Part shown: in pieces, positions 18,741 to 29,708 of the stretch | Position numbering within the stretch: the stretch's first letter is position 1 | How the letters are laid out: each line of letters begins with the position of its first letter | Assembly: GCA_009746045.1 (NCBI GenBank) | Contig: RPFO01001922.1 | Span: 133,501 to 172,166 of the forward strand | Reading direction: 5' to 3' | Length of the DNA stretch: 38,666 nt | Source: Mesostigma viride | Taxonomy: Eukaryota; Streptophyta; Mesostigmatophyceae; Mesostigmatales; Mesostigmataceae | Translations under genes and position numbers: made by a program | Notes under the pieces: model-generated | The model's database searches: none | Seen by the model: the letters and a program-made list of their open reading frames with translations, nothing else | What the model was told of the DNA's origin: nothing

Positions 18741-18796
18741 CACCCTACACCCTACACCCTACACCCTACACCATACATCCTACAACCTACACCCTT
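18741..18796. repeat. Telomere-like heptamer tract (CCCTACA)n
   Basis: Four clean and several decayed copies of CCCTACA (TGTAGGG on the other strand), one base different from the plant-type telomere unit CCCTAAA. It is short and interstitial, 35 bp upstream of the tRNA-like remnant. Confidence 0.7.
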
Positions 18797-18831
18797 AACT
18801 CTCCACCCTTAGCTTACGTGACCTTTTTTTC

Positions 18832-18900
18832 GGAGAAATGTCCGAGTGGAATGCTATGTATGGGGTAACTTTCCCAAGGGTTCGAATCCCTCTTTCTCCA
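18832..18900 (+). pseudogene. Plastid-type tRNA-Ser remnant lacking the anticodon arm
   Basis: 69 nt with a perfect 7-bp acceptor stem (GGAGAAA 18832-18838 / TTTCTCC 18893-18899), a D-arm start TCCGAGTGG, a long class II variable arm (TGGG...CCCA, 18861-18876) and a T arm AGGG-TTCGAAT-CCCT. The segment TGCTATGTA resembles the 3' side of the anticodon arm of plastid trnS-GGA as I remember it. About 19 nt including the anticodon are absent, so it cannot be a working tRNA. The gap would fit deletion between two TGG repeats. No CCA is needed to explain the end. Confidence 0.55.
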
Positions 18901-19007
18901 TTAGAGTTTTGTTTAGCTTCTATTCTCGTCTACACATAATTCACACGAAGTACGCTTGCAAATACTTTATTACTATTTTGTTTGATATACTACACTAATA
19001 TTATAAT

Positions 19008-19128
19008 TGTTGTGTGTGTGTGTTGTTCACGTGTGCGTGTGTGTGTTGTGTGTGTTGTGTGTGTTGTGCGTGTGCGTGTGCGTGTGCGTGTGCGTGTGCG
19101 TGTGCGTGTGCGTGTGTGTGTGTATATA
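19008..19128. repeat. GT-rich tract with (GCGTGT)n core
   Basis: Alternating purine-pyrimidine DNA (TG and CG steps) of about 120 bp, a sequence type able to form Z-DNA. It sits just upstream of the minisatellite and shares its GTGTGTGTACGTG composition, so it may be where the 40-bp array began. Confidence 0.8.
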
Positions 19129-19159
19129 ATTTTTTGTTGTGTGTGTGTGTTGTGTGTTG

Positions 19160-19898
19160 TACGTGCAAGGTGTATGTACATGTGTGTGCAGCCGGCCCTT
19201 GCGTGCGCGGTGTGTGTACGTTTCTGTGCAGCCGCCCCTTGCGTGCGCGGTGTATGTACAGTACGTGTGTGTGCATGCCGGCCCTTGCGTGCATGGTGTG
19301 TGTACGTGTGTGTGCAGCCGCCCCTTGCGTGCGCGGTGTATGTACATGTGTTTGCACTCGCCCATTGCGTGCGCGGTGTATGTACGTGTGTGTGCAGCCG
19401 CCCCTTGCGTGCGCGGTGGATGTACGTGTGTGCGCACTCGCCCCTTGCGTGCGCGGTGTATGTACGTGTGTGTGCAGCCGCCCCTTGCGTGCGCGGTGTA
19501 TGTACATGTGTGTGCATCCTTGTCCTTGCGTGCATGGTGTATGTACATGTGAGTGCCGTCGCCCCAACCGTGCATTGTGTATGTACGTGTGTGTGCAGCC
19601 GCCCCTTGCGTGCATGGTGTGTGTACATGTGTGTGCATCCTTGTCCTTGCGTGCATGGTGTATGTACATGTGTTTGCACTCGCCCCTTGCGTGCGCGGTG
19701 TGTGTACGTGTGTGTGCAGCCGCCCCTTGCGTGCATGGTGTGTGTACATGTGTGTGCATCCTTGTCCTTGCGTGCATGGTGTGTGTACATGTGTGTGCAG
19801 CCGCCCCTTGCGTGCGCGGTGGATGTACATGTGCGGGCAGTTGCCCCTTGCGTGCGCGGTGTATGTACATGTGTTTGCACTCGCCCCTTGCGTGCGCG
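19160..19898 (+). repeat. 40-bp minisatellite, block 1 (about 18 units)
   Basis: Tandem units of roughly 40 bp built from TGTATGTACGTGTGTGTGCA and GCCGCCCCTTGCGTGCGCGG. Units vary at fixed places (ACG/ACAT, CAGCCG/CACTCG/CATCCTTG, GCGCGG/GCATGG). No spacers are present. The block is broken at 19898 by the inserted unit. Confidence 0.95.
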
Positions 19899-21363
19899 TT
19901 TGTGAGCTCACGCTCGTTCTATCTATGACCTGCGGAAGTCTCAAAGGGGGAGGGGAGGCCGCAGTAGACAGGTCTGACTAGGTAGCCAGTACTAGGGGGG
20001 GGGTACGGTGTTGTGGGGGGGGGGGTACCGGGGACGGTACTGTGGACCGGGTCCAATTTGTGTTGTGGACCGGGGGCAGTCCTGTGGACCGGGGACGGCG
20101 CGGCGCCACTGGCCTGTTGGTCAGTGGGCTGGCGTCCGTCACCCCACCTACGACTAGGTAGACGGTGGATACTTAGGGTTGTGGCGGGGCAACAACCACT
20201 CCTCTTTGCAGCTGTGTCGACGGCCCACTGACGGCGTCACGTGTGCACTGCTATGGCGGTGCCGAATGTAAATCACAGCTACCGGCCTCCGAATTATTAT
20301 TCGGGGGCCTGTTTTATTTAAGGTTATGACGGCTGCGCGACGGGGGTCGGCAGCACCCCAATAACTTGCCGTTCGAAGTGCAGGCGGTAGCTGCCAGTGC
20401 CAGATTGTTTTATTTTTGCTGCGTTGTACTCGCCACCCCGGGCTCGCGGGAGGGGTCTGGATAGACGCGGGAGTGACTCTTGATCGGACAACTAAAGCGG
20501 GGCAGTCGTGGTGCTAGGGTGGCAACAGCTACAGGCGGAGGGGGAATACGCCGCAGGCAAGTTCGTTGTGTATCGTATGTGCTGGGCCTGGCTAATGAAT
20601 ATCGTCAAGAATAGTGCATGAGCGCGCTATACGAGCATGGGAAGAAGGGGGAATCGAGCCCCCAGGCCAGCATAGGAGCGGGGTGGCTGCAGCCCCAGCG
20701 CCAGGGGGGGCAGCACCCTAAACAGCCTAACATTTCCTCGTGCCAAGTGAGGCGACAGCGGCCGGCGGCCAGCGCGGAATGGCGGGGTCGTTGCCGCGTA
20801 ATTTAAGCGGGGACGAGTTGTTGGGACTGACGGTGCACAGCGGGGAAGGGGAAGGATGTTAGGGCGGGGCGATAGCGGATCCCAGACGCAGCTGCGTCAT
20901 TGGGGTGCCGGGGGTGCTATGCCTGTGAAGAAAGGTGTACAAAGAATTGCCGAGCCTGCAGGGGTGGCTGCCGAGGGCAGTGCCCACATGGGTGAGAACC
21001 CCCCCGCAGTGGGGGGTCCCTACGGGGATACTTTTGGCTTCCCCTTTGTATTGCCGCCTGGTTAATGAAGCACTGGTAGCGGCAGGGGACAAGGGGGGCG
21101 ACGAGAAGTCTGGGCCATACGACAGCTTGCGGCCAAGTGGCCAGGTAGTGGGTGCGGGATGTTACAAAGCCCAGGTCCTCTTGACTGGCCCAGGTCCTTA
21201 TGACTGGTATGATGTTTCGGCCCTTGTTGTGTGGCCTAGTTAGCTTAGAAACTGCAGATTCTTAGGTTAGCTAATGGCTTGGACGTGTGCCTAACACGTA
21301 TTTGTAATAAACATGTTTCTCTGGCAGCCCCTCACTCCAATGGAACTAAAGCAGCAATTGGAT
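19899..21363 (+). repeat. Inserted unit 1 (1,465 bp) inside the minisatellite
   Basis: Non-minisatellite segment starting TTTGTGAGCTCACGCTC (with palindrome GTGAGCTCAC) and ending GCAGCAATTGGAT. Its first 315 bp and last 207 bp are repeated in unit 2. The 943-bp middle (20214-21156) is unique to it. It contains a stretch with three TGTGGACCGGG-like repeats, G runs of 9-11 and an AATAAA at 21306. I find no recognisable protein. Possibly a non-autonomous transposon or a captured gene fragment. Confidence 0.7.
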
Positions 21364-21913
21364 TTTGTGAGCTCACGCTCGTTCTATCTATGACCTGCGG
21401 AAGTCTCAAAGGGGGAGGGGAGGCCGCAGTAGACAGGTCTGACTAGGTAGCCAGTACTAGGGGGGGGGGTACGGTGTTGTGGGGGGGGGGGTACCGGGGA
21501 CGGTACTGTGGACCGGGTCCAATTTGTGTTGTGGACCGGGGGCAGTCCTGTGGACCGGGGACGGCGCGGCGCCACTGGCCTGTTGGTCAGTGGGCTGGCG
21601 TCCGTCACCCCACCTACGACTAGGTAGACGGTGGATACTTAGGGTTGTGGCGGGGCAACAACCACTCCTCTTTGCAGCTCCCACCCACCCACCCTTGCTG
21701 CCAGACGGATGTTACAAAGCCCAGGTCCTCTTGACTGGCCCAGGTCCTTATGACTGGTATGATGTTTCGGCCCTTGTTGTGTGGCCTAGTTAGCTTAGAA
21801 ACTGCAGATTCTTAGGTTAGCTAATGGCTTGGACGTGTGCCTAACACGTATTTGTAATAAACATGTTTCTCTGGCAGCCCCTCACTCCAATGGAACTAAA
21901 GCAGCAATTGGAT
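21364..21913 (+). repeat. Inserted unit 2 (550 bp), internally deleted copy of unit 1
   Basis: Directly abuts unit 1 in the same orientation. The head 21364-21679 and tail 21707-21913 match unit 1 almost perfectly, differing in a G-run length. The 943-bp middle is replaced by 27 bp (21680-21706) containing CCCACCCACCCACCC. It has the same AATAAA at 21856. After it the minisatellite resumes. Confidence 0.85.
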
Positions 21914-24900
21914 GTGTATGTACATGTGTGTGCAGCCGCCCCTTGCGTGCATGGTGTATGTACATGTGCTTGCACTGGCCCCGTGCGTGCGCGGTGTATG
22001 TACGTGTGTGTGCAGCCGCCCCTTGCGTGCGCGGTGTATGTACGTGCGTGTGCAGCCGCCCCTTGCGTGCGCGGTGTATGTACATGTGTGTGCATCCTTG
22101 TCCTTGCGTGCGCGGTGTATGTACATGTGTTTGCACTCGCCCCTTGCGTGCGCGGTGGATGTACATGTGTGTGCAGCCGCCCCTTGCGTGCATGGTTTAT
22201 GTACATGTGTGTGCAGTCGCCGGCCCCGTGCGTGCGCAGTGTATGTACGTGTGTGTGCAGCCGCCCCGTGCGTGCATGGTGTGTGTACGTGTGTGTGCAG
22301 CAGCCCCTTGCGTGCGCGGTGTATGTACGTTTCTGTGCATGCCGGCCCTTGCGTGCATGGTGTATGTACATGTGCTTGCACTGGCCCCTTGCGTGCGCGG
22401 TGTATGTACGTGTGTGTGCAGCCCCCCTTGCGTGCGCGGTGTATGTACGTGTGTGCGCACTCGCCCCTTGCGTGCGCGGTGTATGTACGTGTGTGTGCAG
22501 CCGCCCCTTGCGTGCGCGGTGTATGTACATGTGTGTGCAGCCGCCCCTTGCGTGTGCGGTGGATGTACATGTGCGGGCAGTTGCCCCTTGCGTGCGCGGT
22601 GTATGTACATGTGTTTGCACTCGCCCCTTGCGTGCGCGGTGTATGTACATGTGTGTGCAGCCGCCCCTTGCGTGCATGGTGTATGTACATGTGCTTGCAC
22701 TGGCCCCGTGCGTGCGCGGTGTATGTACGTGTGTGTGCAGCCGCCCCTTGCGTGCGCGGTGGATGTACGTGTGTGCGCACTCGCCCCTTGCGTGCGCGGT
22801 GTATGTACGTGTGTGTGCAGCCGCCCCTTGCGTGCGCGGTGTATGTACATGTGTGTGCATCCTTGTCCTTGCGTGCGCGGTGTATGTACATGTGTTTGCA
22901 CTCGCCCCTTGCGTGCGCGGTGTATGTACATGTGTGTGCAGCCGCCCCTTGCGTGCATGGTTTATGTACATGTGTGTGCAGTCGCCCCGTGCGTGCGCAG
23001 TGTATGTACGTGTGTGTGCAGCCGCCCCTTGCGTGCGTGGTGTGTGTACATGTGAGTGCAGCCGCCCCTTGCGTGCGCGGTGTATGTACGTGTGTGTGCA
23101 GCAGCCCCTTGCGTGCTTTGTGTGTGTACATGTGTGTGAATCCTTGTCCTTGCGTGCATGGTGTGTGTACGTGTGTGTGCAGCCGCCCCTTGCGTGCATG
23201 GTGGATGTACATGTGGGTGCCGTTGCCCCTTGTGTGCGCGGTGTATGTACGTGTGTGTGCAGCCGTCCCTTAATTGCGTGCGCGGTGTGTGTACGTGTGT
23301 GTGCACTCGCCCCTTGCGTGCGCGGTGTATGTACGTGTGTGCAGCCGCCCCTTGCGTGCGCGGTGTATGCCAGTGTGTGTGCATGCCAGCCCTTGCGTGC
23401 AAGGTGGTGTGTAAGTGTGTGTGCAGCCCCTTGCGTGCATGTTGTATGTACGTGTGTGTGCAGCCGGCCCTTGCGTGCATGGTGTGTGTACATGTGAGTG
23501 CAGCCGTCCCTTCCGTGCATGGTGTGTGTACGTGTGTGTGCAGTTGCCCCTTGCGTGCGCAGTGTATGTACGTGTGTGTGCATGCCGGCCCTTGCGTGCA
23601 TGGTGTGTGTACGTGTGTGTGCAGTTGCCCCTTGCATGCGCGGTGTATGTACATGTGAGTGCAGCCGCCCAAGAGTATGTACATGTGAGTGCCGTCGCCC
23701 CTAATTGCGTGCATTGTGTGTGTAAGTGTGTGTGCAGCAGCCCCTTGCGTGCGCGGTGTATGTACGTGTGTGTGCAGCCGCCCCTTGCGTGCATGGTGTA
23801 TGTACATGTGAGTGCCGTTGCCCCTTGCGTGCGCGGTGTATGTACGTGTGTGTGCAGCCGTCCCTTAATTGCGTGCGCGGTGGATGTACATGTGCGGGCA
23901 GTTGCCCCTTGCGTGCGCGGTGTATGTACGTGTGTGTGCAGCCGTCCCTTGCGTGCGCGGTGTATGTACGTGTGTGTGCAGCCGCCCCTTGCGTGCATGG
24001 TGAGTGTAAGTGTGTGTGCAGCAGCCCCTTGCGTGCGCAGTGTATGTACGTGTGTGTGCAGCCGCCCCTTGCGTGCGCGGTGTGTGTATACTGTGTGTGC
24101 ATGCCGGCCCTTGCGTGCATGGTGTGTGTACGTGTGTGTGCAGCCGCCCCTTACATGGGCGGTGTATGTACGTGTGTGTGCATGCCGGCCCTTGCGTGCG
24201 CGGTGTATGTACGTGTTAATGCAGCCGCCCCTTGCGTGCGCAGTGTATGTCCATGTGTGGGCAGTTTCCCCTTGCGTGCGCGGTGTATGTACGTGTGTGT
24301 GCAGCCGGCCCTTGCGTGCGCGGTGTGTGTACATGTGTGTGCAGTTGCCCCTTGCGTGCGCGGTGTATGTAAGTGTGTGTGCAGCCGGCCCTTGCGTGCG
24401 CGGTGTGTGTACATGTGAGTGCAGCTGCCCCAAGCGTGCGCGGTGTGTGTACATGTGTGTGCAGTTGCCCCTTGCGTGCGCGGTGGATGTACGTGTGTGT
24501 GCATGCCGGCAATTGCGTGCATGGTGTGTGTACGTGTGTGTGCAGCCGCCCCTTGCGTGCGCGGTGTGTGTACGTGTGTGTGCACTCGCCCCTTGCGTGC
24601 GCGGTGGATGTACATGTGTGTGCAGCCGCCCCTTGCGTGCATGGTGTATGTACGTGTGTGTGCAGCCGCCCCTTGCGTGCGCGGTGTATGTACGTGTTAA
24701 TGCAGCCGCCCCTTCCGTGCGCAGTGTATGTCCATGTGTGGACAGTTTCCCCTTAATTGCGTGCGCGGTGTATGTACGTGTGTGTGCAGCCGCCCCTTGC
24801 GTGCGCGGTGTATGTACGTGTGTGCAGCCGCCCCTTGCGTGGGCGGTGTATGCCATGCAGTGTGTGTGCATGCCGGCCCTTGCGTGCAAGGTGTGTGTAA

Positions 24901-27900
24901 GTGTGTGTGCAGCCCCTTGCGTGCATGGTGTATGTACGTGTGTGTGCAGCTGCCCCTTGCGTGCGCGGTGTGTGTACGTGTGTGTGCAGCCGCCCCTTGC
25001 GTGCGCGGTGTATGTACGTGTGTGTGCAGCCGGCCCTTGCGTGCATGGTGTGTGTACGTGTGTGTGCAGCCGGCCCTTGCGTGCGCGGTGGATGTACATG
25101 GGTGTGCAGTCGCCCCTTGCGTGCGCGGTGTATGTACGTATGTGTGCAGCCGCCCCTTGCGTGCGCGGTGTATGTACGTGTGTGTGCAGCCGCCCCGTGG
25201 TTGCGCGGTGTATGTACATGTGTGTGCAGTTGCCCCTTGCGTGCGCGGTGTATGTACGTGTGTGTGCAGCCGCCCCTTGCGTGCGCGGTGTAGGTACGTG
25301 TGTGTGCAGCCGCCCCAAGCGTGCGCGGTGTGTGTACATGTGAGTGCAGCTGCCCCAAGCGTGCGCGGTGTATGTACGTGTGTGTGCAGCCGCCCCGTGG
25401 TTGCGCGGTGTATGTACATGTGTGTGCAGTTGCCCCTTGCGTGCGCGGTGTATGTACGTGTGTGTGCAGCCGCCCCTTGCGTGCGCGGTGTAGGTACGTG
25501 TGTGTGCAGCCGCCCCAAGCGTGCGCGGTGTGTGTACATGTGTGTGCAGTTGCCCCTTGCGTGCGCGGTGTGTGTACGTGTGTGTGCAGCCGCCCCTTGC
25601 GTGCGCGGTGTATGTACGTGTGTGTGCAGTTGCCCCTTGCGTGCGCGGTGGATGTACGTGTGTGTGCAGCCGGCCCTTGCGTGCGCGGTGTGTGTACATG
25701 TGAGTGCAGCTGCCCCAAGCGTGCGCGGTGTGTGTACATGTGTGTGCAGTTGCCCCTTGCGTGCGCGGTGGATGTACGTGTGTGTGCAGCCGCCCCTTGC
25801 GTGCGCGGTGTAGGTACGTGTGTGTGCAGCCGCCCCAAGCGTGCGCGGTGTGTGTACATGTGTGTGCAGTTGCCCCTTGCGTGCGCGGTGTGTGTACGTG
25901 TGTGTGCAGCCGCCCCTTGCGTGCGCGGTGTATGTACGTGTGTGTGCAGCCGGCCCTTGCGTGCGCGGTGTGTGTACATGTGAGTGCAGCTGCCCCAAGC
26001 GTGCGCGGTGTGTGTACATGTGTGTGCAGTTGCCCCTTGCGTGCGCGGTGGATGTACGTGTGTGTGCATGCCGGCAATTGCGTGCATGGTGTGTGTACGT
26101 GTGTGTGCAGCCGCCCCTTGCGTGCGCGGTGTGTGTACGTGTGTGTGCACTCGCCCCTTGCGTGCGCGGTGGATGTACAGGTGTGTGCAGCCGCCCCTTG
26201 CGTGCATGGTGTATGTACATGTGTGTGCAGCCGCCCCTTGCGTGCGCGGTGGATGTACATGTGTGTGCAGCCGAACCTTGCGTGCATGGTGTGTGTACCT
26301 GTGCGTGAAGTCGCTCCTTGCGTGCATGGTGTGTGTACGTGTGTGTGCAGCCGCCCCTTGCGTGCATGGTGTATGTACATGTGAGTGCCGTTGCCCCTTG
26401 CGTGCGCGGTGTATGTACGTGTGTGTGCAGCCGTCCCTTAATTGCGTGCGCGGTGTGTGTACGTTGTGTGCACTCGCCCCTTGCGTGCGCGGTGTATGTA
26501 CGTGTGTGCAGCCGCCCCTTGCGTGCGCGGTGTATGCCAGTGTGTGTGCATGCCGGCCCTTGCGTGCAAGGTGTGTGTAAGTGTGTGTGCAGCCCCTTGC
26601 GTGCATGGTGTATGTACGTGTGTGTGCAGCTGCCCCTTGCGTGCGCGGTGTGTGTACGTGTGTGTGCAGCCGCCCCGTGGTTGCGCGGTGTATGTACATG
26701 TGTGTGCAGTTGCCCCTTGCGTGCGCGGTGTATGTACGTGTGTGTGCAGCCGCCCCTTGCGTGCGCGGTGTAGGTACGTGTGTGTGCAGCCGCCCCAAGC
26801 GTGCGCGGTGTGTGTACATGTGTGTGCAGTTGCCCCTTGCGTGCGCGGTGTATGTACGTGTGTGTGCAGCCGCCCCGTGGTTGCGCGGTGTATGTACATG
26901 TGTGTGCAGTTGCCCCTTGCGTGCGCGGTGTATGTACGTGTGTGTGCAGCCGCCCCTTGCGTGCGCGGTGTAGGTACGTGTGTGTGCAGCCGCCCCAAGC
27001 GTGCGCGGTGTGTGTACATGTGTGTGCAGTTGCCCCTTGCGTGCGCGGTGTGTGTACGTGTGTGTGCAGCCGCCCCTTGCGTGCGCGGTGGATGTACGTG
27101 TGTGTGCAGTTGCCCCTTGCGTGCGCGGTGGTTTTTCGTGTGTGTGCAGCCGGCCCTTGCGTGCGCGGTGTGTGTACATGTGAGTGCAGCTGCCCCAAGC
27201 GTGCGCGGTGTGTGTACATGTGTGTGCAGTTGCCCCTTGCGTGCGCGGTGGATGTACGTGTGTGTGCAGCCGCCCCTTGCGTGCGCGGTGTAGGTACGTG
27301 TGTGTGCAGCCGCCCCAAGCGTGCGCGGTGTGTGTACGTGTGTGTGCAGTTGCCCCTTGCGTGCGCGGTGTGTGTACATGTGTGTGCAGTTGCCCCTTGC
27401 GTGCGCGGTGTATGTACATGTGTGTGCAGTTGCCCCTTGCGTGCGCGGTGTATGTACGTGTGTGTGCAGCCGCCCCTTGCGTGCGCGGTGTAGGTACGTG
27501 TGTGTGCAGCCGCCCCAAGCGTGCGCGGTGTGTGTACATGTGTGTGCAGTTGCCCCTTGCGTGCGCGGTGTGTGTACGTGTGTGTGCAGCCGCCCCTTGC
27601 GTGCGCGGTGGATGTACGTGTGTGTGCAGTTGCCCCTTGCGTGCGCGGTGGATGTACGTGTGTGTGCAGCCGCCCCTTGCGTGCGCGGTGTGTGTACATG
27701 TGAGTGCAGCTGCCCCAAGCGTGCGCGGTGTGTGTACATGTGTGTGCAGTTGCCCCTTGCGTGCGCGGTGGATGTACGTGTGTGTGCAGCCGCCCCTTGC
27801 GTGCGCGGTGTAGTACGTGTGTGTGCAGCCGCCCCAAGCGTGCGCGGTGTGTGTACATGTGTGTGCAGTTGCCCCTTGCGTGCGCGGTGTGTGTACGTGT

Positions 27901-29708
27901 GTGTGCAGCCGCCCCTTGCGTGCGCGGTGGATGTACGTGTGTGTGCAGTTGCCCCTTGCGTGCGCGGTGGATGTACGTGTGTGTGCAGCCGCCCCTTGCG
28001 TGCGCGGTGTGTGTACATGTGAGTGCAGCTGCCCCAAGCGTGCGCGGTGTGTGTACATGTGTGTGCAGTTGCCCCTTGCGTGCGCGGTGGATGTACGTGT
28101 GTGTGCAGCCGCCCCTTGCGTGCGCGGTGTAGGTACGTGTGTGTGCAGCCGCCCCAAGCGTGCGCGGTGTGTGTACGTGTGTGTGCAGTTGCCCCTTGCG
28201 TGCGCGGTGTGTGTACATGTGTGTGCAGTTGCCCCTTGCGTGCGCGGTGTATGTACGTGTGTGTGCAGCCGGCCCTTGCGTGCGCGGTGTGTGTACATGT
28301 GAGTGCAGCTGCCCCAAGCGTGCGCGGTGTGTGTACATGTGTGTGCAGTTGCCCCTTGCGTGCGCGGTGGATGTACGTGTGTGTGCATGCCGGCAATTGC
28401 GTGCATGGTGTGTGTACGTGTGTGTGCAGCCGCCCCTTGCGTGCGCGTGTGTGTACGTGTGTGTGCACTCGCCCCTTGCGTGCGCGGTGGATGTACGTGT
28501 GTGTGCAGCCGGCCCTTGCGTGCATGGTGTGTGTACGTGTGTGTGCAGCCGGCCCTTGCGTGCGCGGTGGATGTACATGTGTGTGCAGTCGCCCCTTGCG
28601 TGCGCGGTGTGTGTACATGTGAGTGCAGCTGCCCCAAGCGTGCGCGGTGTATGTACGTGTGTGTGCAGCCGCCCCGTGGTTGCGCGGTGTATGTACATGT
28701 GTGTGCAGTTGCCCCTTGCGTGCGCGGTGTATGTACGTGTGTGTGCAGCCGGCCCTTGCGTGCGCGGTGTAGGTACGTGTGTGTGCAGCCGCCCCAAGCG
28801 TGCGCGGTGTGTGTACATGTGTGTGCAGTTGCCCCTTGCGTGCGCGGTGGTTTTTCGTGTGTGTGCAGCCGCCCCTTGCGTGCGCGGTGGATGTACGTGT
28901 GTGTGCAGTTGCCCCTTGCGTGCGCGGTGGATGTACGTGTGTGTGCAGCCGGCCCTTGCGTGCGCGGTGTGTGTACATGTGAGTGCATCTGCCCCAAGCG
29001 TGCGCGGTGTGTGTACATGTGTGTGCAGTTGCCCCTTGCGTGCGCGGTGGATGTACGTGTGTGTGCAGCCGCCCCTTGCGTGCGCGGTGTAGGTACGTGT
29101 GTGTGCAGCCGCCCCAAGCGTGCGCGGTGTGTGTACGTGTGTGTGCAGTTGCCCCTTGCGTGCGCGGTGTGTGTACATGTGTGTGCAGTTGCCCCTTGCG
29201 TGCGCGGTGTATGTACATGTGTGTGCAGTTGCCCCTTGCGTGCGCGGTGTATGTACGTGTGTGTGCAGCCGCCCCTTGCGTGCGCGGTGTAGGTACGTGT
29301 GTGTGCAGCCGCCCCAAGCGTGCGCGGTGTGTGTACATGTGTGTGCAGTTGCCCCTTGCGTGCGCGGTGTGTGTACGTGTGTGTGCAGCCGCCCCGTGGT
29401 TGCGCGGTGTAGGTACGTGTGTGTGCAGCCGCCCCAAGCGTGCGCGGTGTGTGTACGTGTGTGTGCAGCCGCCCCTTGCGTGCGCGGTGGATGTACGTGT
29501 GTGTGCAGTTGCCCCTTGCGTGCGCGGTGGATGTACGTGTGTGTGCAGCCGCCCCTTGCGTGCGCGGTGTGTGTACATGTGAGTGCAGCTGCCCCAAGCG
29601 TGCGCGGTGTGTGTACATGTGTGTGCAGTTGCCCCTTGCGTGCGCGGTGGATGTACGTGTGTGTGCAGCCGCCCCTTGCGTGCGCGGTGTAGGTACGTGT
29701 GTGTGCAG
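21914..29708 (+). repeat. 40-bp minisatellite, block 2 (about 195 units)
   Basis: Continuation of the array in the same orientation. In the distal part (about 25,000-29,700) the period is almost exactly 40 bp. Characteristic variant units (GCCCCAAGCG, GTAGGTACG, CGTGGTTGCG, GGTTTTTCGTG) recur in the same order, giving higher-order repeats. The unit contains almost no stop codons in any frame, which produces very long overlapping reading frames on both strands. I treat these as non-coding consequences of the repeat. Confidence 0.95.

Noticed and set aside
18832-18900. Functional tRNA gene
   Set aside because: No anticodon arm, and only 69 nt where a class II serine tRNA needs about 85-90.
20013-20231. 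Short Gly/Trp-rich frame repeated at 21479
   Set aside because: Repeated only because the two inserted units share their head; dominated by G runs and GGACCGGG repeats, with no domain.
19160-29708. CRISPR-like array
   Set aside because: The units are contiguous tandem repeats with no unique spacers, and the context is eukaryotic retroelements.
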